64,000 bases of DNA from Parasponia andersonii (lineage: Eukaryota; Streptophyta; Magnoliopsida; Rosales; Cannabaceae), in NCBI GenBank assembly GCA_002914805.1, contig JXTB01000525.1, positions 93,444-157,443 on the forward strand. Reading direction: 5' to 3'. Position 1 is the first letter of the stretch. Each line of letters begins with the position of its first letter. The notes under the pieces are model-generated. The model searched no databases. It saw only the letters and a program-made list of their open reading frames with translations, and was not told the origin of the DNA. Positions 36,767-48,144 of this stretch are shown here, piece by piece. The position numbers were made by a program, and so were the translations under genes.

Positions 36767-37230
36767 AGTAATATGTTTAATGTTAAATTGTTAATTCTAA
36801 TTCTAATTAAAGTGAAATCTAGTCGATATAGTAAAATAGTAATATGTTAATTATCATTGTAATTTAAATTAGTTTGTGTAGTAGTATGTTTAATGTTAAA
36901 TTGTTAATTTTAATTCTAATTAAATTTAAATTTAATCAATTTAGGAAAATAGTAATACATTAATTATCATTGTAATTTAAATTAGTTACTTTAGTAATAT
37001 GTTGAATGTTAAATTGTTAATTTTAATTCTAATTAAATTTAAACTTAGTCAATGTGGTAAAATAGTAATATGTTAAATTTAAATTTTTTAATTTCATTCA
37101 ACTTAAATTTAAAATTAGTTAATGTAGTAAAATAGTAATATATTAATTTGCATTGTAATTTAAATTAGTTAATGCAGAAATATGTTTAATGTTAAATAGT
37201 TAATTTTCATTCTAATTAAATTTAGTTAAT
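36767..37230 (+). repeat. ~113-bp tandem repeat upstream of the hAT transposase
   Basis: Units starting 'AGTAATATGTTTAATGTTAA' occur at 36,767, 36,880 and 36,993, with a deleted fourth at ~37,176. Each also holds 'TTATCATTGTAATTTAAATT'. The spacing is 113 bp twice. It lies in the leader, directly before the ATG at 37,238. Confidence 0.8.
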
Positions 37231-37237
37231 GTAGGAT

Positions 37238-39329
37238 ATGGATATGTCGAAGAATCTTCCTATTAATTTGGAGACAAATATTAATAAGGAAGAAGAACAA
37301 ATTTGCATATCGGAAGGGGGTGACCAAGTCCCCAGAATGCAAAGTAATCCACGTGTCAATGAAAGTCATTCACAATTTCAAGATAGTTATTCTTTGAGTG
37401 CATGTACAACCTCAAAATCAAAATGTATAAGGACAATTTCTAATATATGGGACTACTTTGATATAGAATACCAAGATGATGGAAATTACAATGAAATAAA
37501 AATGGCAAAGTACAAATATTACAAGAAGTTATTCTCCGCTAAACCATCTAACGATGCCACCCATCTCAAAAGACACAATGAAAAATATTTTCTTAAATAT
37601 CAAGATCCTCAAGGAGATATGTAACACACTTAATCAACATTTCAACTCAATAAGGATGGTTCGATAAATACATGGAACTATGATCTTTTAGTTGCTACGG
37701 AGTTATTAGCACGTTTTATTGCTTCAAAGGATTTTCCACTATATACTGGTGAGTTCGATGAATACAAAAAACATATTAGACGATCATATTATCCAAATTT
37801 TAAAAAGATTTCTAGGAATACTAGTAGAAGTGATTTGCTTAATGTTTATAAAAATATACGCTTCAAACTAATATTTGAAATATTTGTATTAAATTTTTGC
37901 ATTACACTGATATATGATATTTGAGGTTCTAATTCTAAACAAGATTATATAAGTGTAGTTACACATTATTCTGATGAAAAGCGGATATTGCAAAAAAGAA
38001 TAATTAGTTTTAAAGTCGTTGTTCAAAGACACACTTCTGAAATTATCTGTGAAAGAATCTTAAGTGTTATAGAAGAACATGGCATAGTAAACGACATTAT
38101 TTCTATCACTTTTGATAATGCTACCTCTAATAAGGCCATGAAATTACTTCAAAACTCAGTAAGCTCATACAAGGGGGGACTTTTATTACATCAACTTTAT
38201 GCATGTCATATAATCAACCTCATCATCAAATCAGGAATGAAAATACTATCTATATACATTGAAAATGTTTGAAATACTATTGCTTATATTCATGTTTCTA
38301 ATCCTTGTATTGCCAGATTTGAGAAATATTTAAAAGTTGATTCAACTTGATATGCCTGTCAAATGAAATTCCACCTATTTGATGTTAAAAAATATAATAG
38401 TGCATAAAAATACTAATACTGTGTTTTACAATTCAAAAACAGACGCACTAAATTTAAAAGATAAGTATTGGTTTATTCGTAAAACATTTGTACAATTTTT
38501 AGAACTTTTTTATGATGCTATCATTGCTTTATCTAGTGTTTATTATCCTACTTTTCTAATTGCTTTACATCACATATTTTTTATTGCCTTAATGTTTTCT
38601 AAAGAAAAATATGACCCCATATTTGGACCTATGATAATTAAAATGCAAGAAGTTTATTTGAAATATTGGTTTGGAATTCCTTTATTATTTTCTTTTGCTT
38701 TTATTTTAGATCCTAGAGTTAAATTAAATGGTCTTTCTACTATTATTGGTCACATTGGTGATGCTTTAGAGTTAGACTTTACACTCGAATATACTAATGC
38801 TCGTGATAAGTCTTTTGAACTGTTTAGTGTATATGAGGCTAAGTATAGTAGTACGAATTTAAGTCAACGAGAAATCCAACAACAAACCGAAGACCGATAA
38901 AAGAAGAACTCTATCTATCCCTATATTCATAAGCATGGGCGTGACTCATCATCATCATCATCAAGTTCAAGTCAATCATTAGGTCCACTACCAACAACAA
39001 CGAATTTGCCATAATCCTCGGAGCTTACCAGTATCTTAAGCTAGATCCCGACATCGACTGAGCGTCAAGGAAAATTCTCAGTACTTTTACAATTAGTATA
39101 TGACATCTTAATTATTTCGGTATCCACGGTTTTTTCGAAGTTTGCTTTTAGTACCACTGAGAGGATATTAGATGATCGGAGGACTTTATTAACCCCTGAA
39201 ATCATTGAGGTGCTAATATGTGTTAAAGATTGGGAACAACTAAAGAAACGAAATCAACATACTATTCACAATGAAGAATTGGCTAAAATTTTCAATAATT
39301 TGTACATAAATGACAATGATGAATCATAA
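37238..39329 (+). pseudogene. hAT transposase (BED finger, RNase H-like core, hAT C-terminal dimerisation domain), dead
   Basis: The start at ATG 37,238 opens a 128-codon frame with an acidic N-terminus and then a BED-type zinc finger: 'SNIWDYF' and 'DATHLKRHNEKYF' are kept, but the Cys pair of K-C-K-Y-C-K is replaced by Tyr in 'KYKYYKKLF'. After a stop at ~37,622 homology continues in changing frames: 'WNYDLLVATELLARFI', 'DFPLYTGEFDEYKK', then core motifs 'IISITFDNATSNKAM' and 'YACHIINLIIKSGMK' at 37,988-38,272. A 173-codon stretch follows at 38,379-38,900 ('SFAFILDPRVKLNGL'). The C-terminal dimerisation block lies at ~39,100-39,329: 'FSTTERILDDRRTLLTPEII' and 'CVKDWE'. Stops and frameshifts are spread throughout. 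RICESLEEPER-type relatives are the nearest family known to me. Confidence 0.85.
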
Positions 39330-39757
39330 TTGAAGAATAATAAATTAATGATGATGAGGTAGACAAAAATTTTATCAATAAAATTGAATTTGTTATTTTT
39401 TAAATTTAATTTACTTTTTTTTTATCAACTTAATTTACGTATTATTTTTTAATTTTTATCATAAAAGTTGTAAAATTATTGGTGATAAAAGTTTTATCAC
39501 ATATATATAATTTGTTTTTTTTAATTATTAAAATTCATTGAAAAGTTTAATTTAAAACCTTTCAAAATATATTAATTAAAAAAGAGCCAACATGCTGGCC
39601 GGACGGGCCAACCTAAGCCTAGGTCCGCCTAGGGGAGGGGTCAGGATAAGACCACTTCTCACTCATACAGGTCGGGCTGGCCTAACCCACTCATTTAGAC
39701 GGGCCAGCCCAGCCTAGCCTGTCAACTCAAAATACCCGTTATGGGCTCTAGCTAGAA

Positions 39758-41259
39758 TATAGACAAGAAGATCTAGGGTTGGAGATTTAATTATTATCAA
39801 CAAGAAGATCACGGAGGAGGATATTATAAGAGGTAAACTCTAATCTCATTTTTAGGATTTATACATCTAGATTTGATTTATGTTATACATTATCCTTATT
39901 TGACATATGCATGTTCTATGGTTATATAAAAATTATTTTCATGAAAATTTTAAAACCTAAATCCACTACCTTTTCCATTGCGCTCATGATGTGACCATGT
40001 GTTCTCTATGACTTTCATGTATGTATATTTTTTTCCTAAGTGTTAGGTAAATTCCAATATAACCAACTTTGATCATGTTCTATTTTATTTTAATTAAGTA
40101 CAAGTATCACTAAATAACCTAGATCACAAGTTTCGACCCCAAACAGACATTTTTTGGACTATCAAGGATATCATAAAAAAGTCTTATATAATGTTTGTTC
40201 CATAGTCAAGAAACTCTTGACTATATGTCAAGATGTATTTGACACTCCTAAAAATATCATTTTAAAAAATACACAAAAAGTTATTTTGGCCCAAATTAGA
40301 CATATCCATGTCATTTTCTAAAGCATTTGTTGATGTATTTGTCATGAATTTGAAGATGGGCCTTTTAGCTAAGTGGCTGAATTTTGGATCATAGTTTGTA
40401 AAATGATCATTTTTAAAAACTATTAGAAGAAGGCCGAATTTTGAAAATTATTTAAAAACTGACTATTTTTCATATTTAGTACATCAAAATATATTGATTT
40501 ATTTTTTGAAAATCAATTTAATTTAAAAGAAATAAGTTACTCTCTAAAAAAATTGATTTGCTTTATAAAAATTAGATCAACTTAAAACCTGTCATTTATC
40601 AAAATAAAATTATAAAATGGTCATTTATTAAATAAGTGTAAAAAAGAGCCATTTTTTAAATTGATCTTTAAAAAATGCTATTTCCAATAAATACACTTTG
40701 AAGATCAACACCACTCTTTAGGCCCAAACCCAAGCCCAATTCTATTAATTAGAGAATATGTCAATCATCATCATCATCTCCATGCTCTCTTATCAAATCC
40801 ATGTTGTCCAATCTTGAGAATTTAAGGTGTTTTTCTATAAAACTAAAAAATATTACACATATATGGTACACTAAAATAATAAGCTTACATACAGTACATG
40901 GGTGATATTTTTAAAAATAAATTAACAAACAAATACGGTAACCCGAATTAATAACAAGTAAAAAAGATTAAGAGAAAAAGTGTGATTCCGAACCTGTAGC
41001 ATCTAATTCCAATCCACATCCAGATTTAGAGCAGGTTTTCTCTTCTAGCTCTGATAGAACCTGGTAAGAAAATGCTAATCCAAGATTAAGCTTTAAAAAG
41101 CCCCCTCCTTAAAAAAAAAAAAAAAAAAAGCAAGATCTAATAATTGAAGTTGATTTTGACTGGTATCCATAGTTTAAAATAAAACCATGTTGATAAAATA
41201 ACCCAATAGACTAGTTAAGAACTCGTAACTAGGCATACCTATATTATTCTATTTTTGAA
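39758..41259. other. Non-coding stretch between hAT and MULE region
   Basis: No gene. The first few hundred bases continue the DNA interrupted by the hAT. At 40,360-40,700 AT-rich words repeat irregularly. An A-homopolymer of about 19 occurs near 41,110. Confidence 0.35.
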
Positions 41260-41745
41260 TTTATTATGAAATTGATAGTTACCAGTAATGAAACTTGTAG
41301 TCACCATCCAAATAAGTTATATTCTATTTTTGAATTTATTATGAAATAGATAGTTACCAGTGATGAAAGTTATAGTCATCATCTAGATAAGTTATCATTT
41401 TAATTGACAATAATGGAAATAGTTTCCAGTAACCAATATAACTCATAGCAACAAAAAACTAGAAACACAAACACTGTAAAACACAAACACTGTAAAACAA
41501 AATTCTGTTGGTTACTAGTACTCATATGATAACTAGTTAATACAAACTAGTAATTAGAAACAAGTAATTGGTACTTAGAATTAAGCTCATAAAAAATTCA
41601 TGGAAACCAAAATTTTACCAGTTACTGGGACTGATTTAGTTACTACTTTTGGAAACCAGTAATTGGTAAACAGAAATTAGCTATTTCAAGTTATTGAAAA
41701 CCATAGTACAACAACCAAAATAATCAGGTTTTACTTACTGAATTT
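41260..41745. repeat. Degenerate ~18-bp minisatellite, upstream part
   Basis: Loose copies of 'GTTACCAGTAATGAAA', 'TAACTAGTTAATACAAACTAGTAATT' type words (core GGTAACYAGT or its complement). The same core is dense at 44,133-44,690 and present at 46,760-46,880. It lies upstream of the MULE transposase. Confidence 0.55.
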
Positions 41746-43726
41746 TTTTTTCTAAGTGTTGGAATGGTTTGTATAATAGTCTTCATTCATCATGACGGAA
41801 AATAAGATGAAAAGAATGAGTATGTAAACTTTAAGATGGGTGGAATACTAGTACCAGCTGACTATTCTTTTAGGATGCTTATTATTCTGTAGAATTAAAG
41901 ACGAATCTGTTACAAAAGAAATTTAACTATTGAGTATTAAGCAACTAAAGGAAACCCACCTATAAAAATACATAATGACAGCTCATTAATGTTTTATTTA
42001 GAATTGAAGAGAATGGGTACAAGTCTAACATGCTTTCTATTATGCTTAACAATAGGAAATGGTTCAGTGGTTACATCTAAAAGGAAGGCATTACAATTAT
42101 AAGAAGCCACAATAATAGATTGTAGTCTTGAAAGGATACAATCATTTATATGCTTCGGAAAACGAATCAAGTAATTACATAAAGATCGACATGTTACCAG
42201 ATTTTATTGAGTTTATAAATAAAGTTACAGAAGATATTATATAAGAAGATGGTGTTGAAATGAACTAAATTCCAAGGTAATCTGAGATTCCAAAATACAA
42301 GAAATTGAGAAAGGAAAAATATGCAAGGATAAAGAAGTATTGAAAAATGTATTGAGTCATTATGCAATCAACGACCATTTCCAATTTAGGACACAAAGAT
42401 CTTGCAAAAAGGAGTATGCATTAGTACGCTATGATCCTAAATGCGGATGGTCATTTTGAGCTTCAAAGTATGGTAAAACTAATTTGTTTGTAGTGATAAG
42501 GTTTTTTCAAACACATACATGTTCATTTGACAATCTATAAGGAAATCATCGCCAAGCAAGTAGTTCAGTAATCGGAAATTCTATAAAATCTAAATTTCTA
42601 AATATTAAAATAATCTATACACCTATTGACATTATTAGATATGCAATGGATGAATTTTGTGTTGACTTAAGCTATGAAAAGGCTTGAAGATCTCGTAAAA
42701 GGCACTAGAATTGGTGGGGGTAAACCAAAAAACTCTTATGCGAAGATACCAAGTTATCTCTATAATCTATATGTTGGAAACAAAAAATTCAGGATCAATG
42801 ATTGCAATGCATATAGAAAAGAGTGATCACTTCAAATGTATGCTCATAGCTTTAGTAGTATCAATCAAAGGTTTTCAACCTTTAAGCTAGTAATTGTGGT
42901 TGATGGCACGTTTCTCATAGCTGCACATAGAGGAACATTAATAATAGCATGTACAAAGGACAGTAATGAAAATATATTTCCACTAGCATTTAGAATAGCT
43001 GATTCAGAGAACGATTTAAGTTGAGAATAGTTGTTTAGAAAATTGATGGAAGCATATGGTGAACAAGAAGATCTATGTATTATATTAGACCGTCATGAAA
43101 GCATTATTAAAGCTTTAGCCAAACTCTATCCAAACGCCATTCATAGAGCATACATATATTAGTTATTGAACAATCTGAAGAAGTATTTCAAGTCACAATT
43201 GGTACAAATGAAATAAGCTTTCTTAGGTGCTACTAGAGCTTATACAGTAGGAGAATTTGAAGAGTACATAAAAAAAACTTGACCAGATTGATGAAGGAAT
43301 CCACACTTATCTTGAGGAAACATGTTTCTCAACATAGGTTGGTGTATTCTCTAAAAACAAGATATATTCTTTAATGACTTCCAACATCATAGAGTCAATG
43401 AAAGCTGCAAATAAAACTACTAAAAAATCACAGGTAGTGCCTTTACTCGAGCACTTGAGAAGTTTAGCACAAAGATGGATTTGGGAAAACAATCAGGAAG
43501 CACCATCAACCAAAACCAAAGTACCCAATAAGCCAATCAAAATTGGGATTGACGACTATGCTCTCTTCATGAAAATTCAAGTATGTGTATCATACTATCA
43601 TAAACTAATACTATTAGTTAGTAATAGGAAACTAGAAACTAGTAATTGGTAACCAATTTTCAATTACAAACCTGTAAGTTGTTGATAGTAGTCATTTGGT
43701 AACTAATTCTCTACTGGTAACCAATG

Positions 43727-44132
43727 TGTAATGCCTTAAGTTCCATATCAGGTATGTTTTGAGAAGATCATAGGTATTTAAATGATGGTCTATGAGCCCA
43801 AAAAGTACCTTTAAGCTAGCACTTTTAGGTAAGACTCAATAGTGTTACATTTAGTATTCAGAGCTGACTCAGTCTATACCTGTGTGGGCCTTAAAAGGTT
43901 GTCACTGATCAGAATTATAGTGAATATAGACCTTGCCTATAGGGGTTATATGTGGGCTATTGAAAATAAACTCCTTAGCGAGGATGCTAGACCCTTAATG
44001 GGGGGAGATTGTAATACCCTAAGTCCCACATCGGGTATATTTTGGGAAGATCTTGGGTATTTAAGTGATGGTTTATGACCTCAAAAAATACCTTCAAGCT
44101 AGTACTTTTGAGTGAGGCCCAGTGATATTACA
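43727..44132 (+). mobile_element. Complete TRIM (terminal-repeat retrotransposon in miniature), 406 bp
   Basis: Two direct repeats of exactly 123 bp, 43,727-43,849 and 44,010-44,132, both TG...CA ('TGTAATGCC...GTGTTACA' and 'TGTAATACC...GATATTACA'). By hand they differ at 25 positions without gaps (about 80% identity); 23 of the 25 are transitions. Directly after the first repeat 'TAGTATTCAGAGC' (43,852-43,864) resembles the initiator-Met primer-binding site TGGTATCAGAGC; directly before the second is a polypurine tract GGGGGGAGAT (44,000-44,009). The flanks CAATG and TAATG fit a 5-bp target duplication with one mismatch. The 160-bp interior has no coding capacity. Confidence 0.88.
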
Positions 44133-44690
44133 TAATGATTGGTAACAAGTTCTGATCAGTAACCAGTTCACAATTGGTAATCACGTCTAAGCTTGTAGCT
44201 AAATGGTAACTAGTTTTCTGCTAGTAACCATTAATAGATAACTAGTTCTGATCTAGTAACCAGTTCTCAAATGGTAACTAGGTCTCAACTGGTAACAAGT
44301 ACCTGGTATCAAGTTTTCAGTTGTAAACATGTCTCAGCTTATAATCAGTTCTTCGCTGATAACTAGTTATGATTGAGTAATAAGTACTCGGATGAAAATC
44401 AATAAATGGTAACCAATTCTAAATAAGTAACTAGTTCTCAGCTGGAAAATAGTAACTGGTAACTACTTCTTTTATGGTAACCAGTTTTAATATAGTAATA
44501 AGTTCTCATATGGAAACCAGGAATTGGTAACCAGTCCTTACTTGGTAACTAGTAACTTGAAACTAACTCTAATTTGATAACAATAATTGGTAACATATTC
44601 GTATATGGTATGCAATTCTGATTAAGTAACCAATAATTAGAAACTAGTAATAATTTGGTAAGCAATTACTAGTAACCATACTAAGACTTA
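44133..44690. repeat. Degenerate ~18-19-bp minisatellite inside the MULE gene
   Basis: Some 25 imperfect copies of a unit like 'GGTAACTAGTTCTCAAAT' in direct order. It also precedes the TRIM (43,600-43,726), so the TRIM inserted into the repeat. Several copies contain the palindrome AACTAGTT. It occupies the gap between the transposase core and the SWIM finger. Confidence 0.8.
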
Positions 44691-45348
44691 CTACATAAGA
44701 TAGTTGCATTAATAATAATATAAATGATACTAATTATACTTGCATTATTAATAATATAAATGATACTAACTATGTTACATATTTTTTAATTCAAAAAATA
44801 CTGGTTCACCAAGCAAATTAAGTTTTATTCAATGTTACAGAGGGAGCATCCTCTTTCATAATGAATATAATAGGCAAAACATGCTCCTGTGGTAGATTTA
44901 ATATGGACAAGTTTCCATGCAGTCATGCAATACCAGCCATTCAAAAAAGACATCTTAATCACATTGACTACTACTCTAAATGCTACAAAACAGAGGCCAT
45001 GGTTATAACATATGAAGGTATGATTCATTCTGTTGGAAACACAAACACATGGACCATACCAGAGGAAATTTAAAAGATAAAAGTTGAAGCTTCTAAGGGA
45101 AAGCGTAAAGCCAAAAGACCAAACAATCAAAGAATTAAGTCGATTGGAGAACATAGGGAAAAATAAGATGTGGAAGGTACAAGGAATATGGACACAATAG
45201 GAAAACATACAGAAACCTACCCGTTTCAGAAGCAACAAACTCCAAGAAAAACTGATATGTTGCTTATCTTTAGTATCTCATATTTAAAATTGTGTATTTC
45301 ATGAGGTCCCGAATTTTTTATTGACATTCAGTATGGATTTGAAGAAAT

Positions 45349-45893
45349 TTGAATTCTTTGTTCCTCTACAATTACAAATTCATAGGATCAAAGCCCTTAT
45401 TAGCATGTGGTAACTCCATGCAAATCATTGTCTTTGATATCTCATTTAACAATTTCAGTAGCCAATTTCTATGGTCCTCTTTAAATTTTAAGGGAATCAC
45501 TTCTTTAGTTCTTTTAGGAAACAATTTTGTAGGGAAGCTTCCTAAATATTATGGAAACTCAAACAAAATTTCTTATATGAAAGACTCTTCTCAATCCCAC
45601 TTAGTCGAATATGCCAAATTGCACCTAAAAGTTCTCGACTCATTTGATAACAAGCTCAATGAGACTCTACCTCATGGTCGTATGTCAATCAATCTTTGCA
45701 GTACTTAGATCTCCATAGAAACCTGTTCATTGGTTTCATTAATGAATTCCAGACTTATTCTTTAAAGAGACTTAATTTACATGATAATCAACTAGAATGC
45801 ATGATTCCAAGATCTCTTTATTGGCGGTCTAATCTGTTATTTCTAATTTATGGTAATAATACTAGTGTCTATTCAATAACCAATAGATTTTAG
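45349..45893 (+). pseudogene. Leucine-rich-repeat receptor-like protein fragment
   Basis: Two overlapping frames together give five or so plant-type LRRs: 'MQIIVFDISFNNFSSQF', 'GITSLVLLGNNFVGKLPKYY', 'LKVLDSFDNKLNETLPHG', then after a frame change 'LQYLDLHRNLFIGF' and 'LKRLNLHDNQLECMIPRSL'. The L-x-L-x-x-N-x-F/L spacing and the GKLP/CMIP endings are those of extracellular LRRs in receptor-like proteins and kinases, which sense ligands at the cell surface. No signal peptide, transmembrane segment or kinase is present. It lies between the MULE transposase and the Ulp1-like pseudogene, so it may be a captured host fragment. Confidence 0.7.
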
Positions 45894-46759
45894 TTGGTAA
45901 TGCTTAATGGCATGACACAAAACAGTAATTAAGAGCAAAACATAACAGTTTCATTTATATAAGAACTACAAAAAGATATTACACAAAACAGTAATAGTAT
46001 TAGTGTTTATCCATTAAACCGAAAAAAAAAATAAGAAAAAAACATCAAAGTCTTAAAAAAAAGTTATATTTCTTCTTCTTAATTTTCAAATCTCGTTCCT
46101 CTTCAAATTCCAAATAAAAATCATTGTCCTCTTTGTTTTTCAACTGCCCTGGAAATTCACTTTCAGACTCATAATCCTCCATCTATTTCTTACAGATGTG
46201 TGCATAAAGTTCCGTACATATCTTCTTTCATTTCTTCTCTAAAGAAAAATCTCTCAACTTATTAATCACACCATGGATAAAGTACTCCGCATACGTAATA
46301 ATAAAAATACCATAGTCACTAGGTCAAAAACACAACAAAAATAAAGTAAAAACATAAAACATATAAATAAACATGATAAAATAAGTAAATCACAGAAAAG
46401 TTAGACAATATCTGTGAGTTTGCTGAGAAATACCATCGACCATACTAATCTCTAGAGGGTCAATGTATTTATTGTTCAGAAATACTTAAAAAGTCATATC
46501 AATATTATTTTGAGACACATAGAAACTAATTAAGTCCAAGAATAATGGAAGCAATACTATTATTTGTTTAACTATCTTCTATGCCCTTGTGTCATCAATT
46601 GCACTCCATAAAGAATAGAGTACACTAAAAGACCTAGAATGAATTTCAAAATGCATAAGAATCTAATGATATGTAGTCTCCATATACACATGTATTAAAA
46701 TATGGTCTACCTCTCTCCAAGGAGTATTTCAATGCATATAGAACCCAAATAATAAAATT

Positions 46760-46885
46760 GATAACTAGTAACCATATACTAGTTATCAATTTTTGGTTTG
46801 TGAAAACCATATATGGTAATCAGTTACTAATTACCAGTTTTTCGTTCTAGTTACTAGTTTCTCGTTCTAAAAACCAAATATGGTT
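46760..46885. repeat. Third patch of the GGTAAC/TTACCAG minisatellite
   Basis: Words such as 'ATAACTAGTAACC', 'GGTAATCAGTTACTAATTACC' and 'TAGTTACTAGTTT' lie between exons of the Ulp1-like pseudogene; the same core as at 41,260 and 44,133. Confidence 0.6.
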
Positions 46886-48040
46886 ACGATTTCTACATTA
46901 CCAATTGAAAGTAAGAAATGGTTGAAATTTCAAATTTTAAAAATAAAGAAAAAGAACATAGATTACTTATAGAGCAATGAAGATTTCTACCATCTAAATG
47001 CAAGCAAAAAAATAACCACATATTCTCATTAGTTTTAGCTATAGAAAAATCTATAGGGTACTTCAGTGTATTGTTCTCCTTTGAATAAAACTTTCTCCTA
47101 AAAAAATAAGAAAAAAGAACAAAAGAGTTACTTAAGATAATAACATAAACCTGACAATTAAAATATAGAATTAAAGAAACACAACTCACTTATTCTTAAG
47201 ACTAACACCATGATTAATAAATCTGATTAATTTATTCTCCCAATTCCGATCAACTTCAGCAAATAGGTCCACAAAGAATGCAAATAAATCTTTCATTTTT
47301 CTCTTTTCTTGCTTCTTCTTGGGTTTCTCAACAGGTTCAGAAGAGGAACCAAAGTCATTGACGAATGGTGATTTCAGTTGAGCACCGAGTTTTAGTTCCC
47401 TTTTCACAGATGTTGGCATTTCAAAAGGATATTCTCTAGAGCTAGAACTCTGAAATGAAACCAATGCTAAAGAATCCTTTGGATCACCCTACAAAAATGG
47501 AATGGGAAATAATCAAGTTAATTAAAATAACCTAGTTTTCAGAAGCAATATTCCAATTTTAGTCACTAAAAAAAGAAGAAAATTTACCTCTCCCTTGAAT
47601 AATTGAGTAGCCACCATTGCTTTTCTTAAATCTCATCAATGATTTTCTGATTTAAACCATTAAAAAAAAAAAAACAATCTATCAAAACTTGATTAATCGT
47701 ATCGACCTGCCCTTAATCATCAATGACATCCAGTTTACCACCATCACTCTATAAAAACTGCAGACGATTAATTCAAAACAAATTACTAATGCTTACCTAT
47801 TTAAGTTACTCAAATAGTGTCAACTGAAAAAAAAAAAAAAAAAAACCTTAACAAAAACTTCAACAAATCACCTAGCCAACATCACTTCCTTTTATTAACA
47901 ACGGTTTGTACATGATTATCTCAATCGTTATCTTTATCCTCTATATAACATTTGGCATTTGAATCAACAGCACCAACATTCTAAAAAAAAAGTACTAATA
48001 AATCAAGATTTCCAAAATAAGGTAATTAAGTTAGTTACAT

Positions 48041-48144
48041 AACGTAGATTTAAAGAAAATAGTAGCTTTGCTATCTCCTCCGTCATTTTCTTAACGTAAA
48101 TTTAAAGAAAATAGTAGCCTTGTTATCTCCTCCATCATTTTCTT
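48041..48144. repeat. 52-bp tandem duplication in the Ulp1-like pseudogene
   Basis: Two adjacent copies starting 'AACGTAGATTTAAAGAAAAT' (48,041) and 'AACGTAAATTTAAAGAAAAT' (48,093), differing by a few transitions. It duplicates part of an acidic N-terminal exon. Confidence 0.85.

Larger units (their letters stand above)
36049..39749 (+). mobile_element. hAT transposon with 8-bp target duplication
   Basis: The 3,701-bp element is bounded by perfect direct copies of AGCTAGAA (36,041-36,048 and 39,750-39,757), the 8-bp size expected for hAT. The left end reads CTACAGTTGTCAAAATGGG; the right end reads, in reverse, AGAGCCCATAACGGGTATTT, with a 'TTGACAGGCTAGG' further in, so the inverted termini are imperfect. 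Both subterminal regions are unusually GC-rich and full of GGCC/GGGCC words ('GGCCCAAGCCCAACC' at 36,116; 'GACGGGCCAGCCCAGCC' near 39,700), a known feature of plant hAT ends. It contains the transposase pseudogene and a tandem repeat upstream of it. Confidence 0.8.
42313..45073 (+). pseudogene. MULE transposase (MudrA-type), dead and interrupted by a TRIM
   Basis: Domains in order: a MuDR N-terminal DNA-binding domain at 42,313-42,640 ('LKNVLSHYAINDHFQFR', 'RYDPKCGWSF', then a stop in place of the usual residue before 'ASKYGK'), with 'HRQASSSVIGNSIKSKF' after it. The RNase H-like core follows: 'VIVVDGTFLIAAHRGTLIIA' and 'FPLAFRIADSEND' at 42,890-43,020, with the first catalytic Asp kept. Next are 'IILDRHESIIKAL' and 'YPNAIHRAY' (~43,080-43,155; the usual Cys after H-R-x is Tyr), then 'MTSNIIESMKAANK' and 'LLEHLRSLAQRWIWE' at 43,374-43,500. 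The SWIM zinc finger 'KTCSCGRFNMDKFPCSHAI' is intact at ~44,877-44,940, ending 'TWTIPEEI' at 45,073. The ~1.2-kb gap between core and SWIM holds a minisatellite and the TRIM. Multiple stops make it non-functional. Confidence 0.87.

Noticed and set aside
44825..45238. 137-codon minus-strand frame, Cys- and Phe-rich
   Set aside because: Lies opposite the SWIM zinc finger of the MULE transposase, which is clearly the coding strand.
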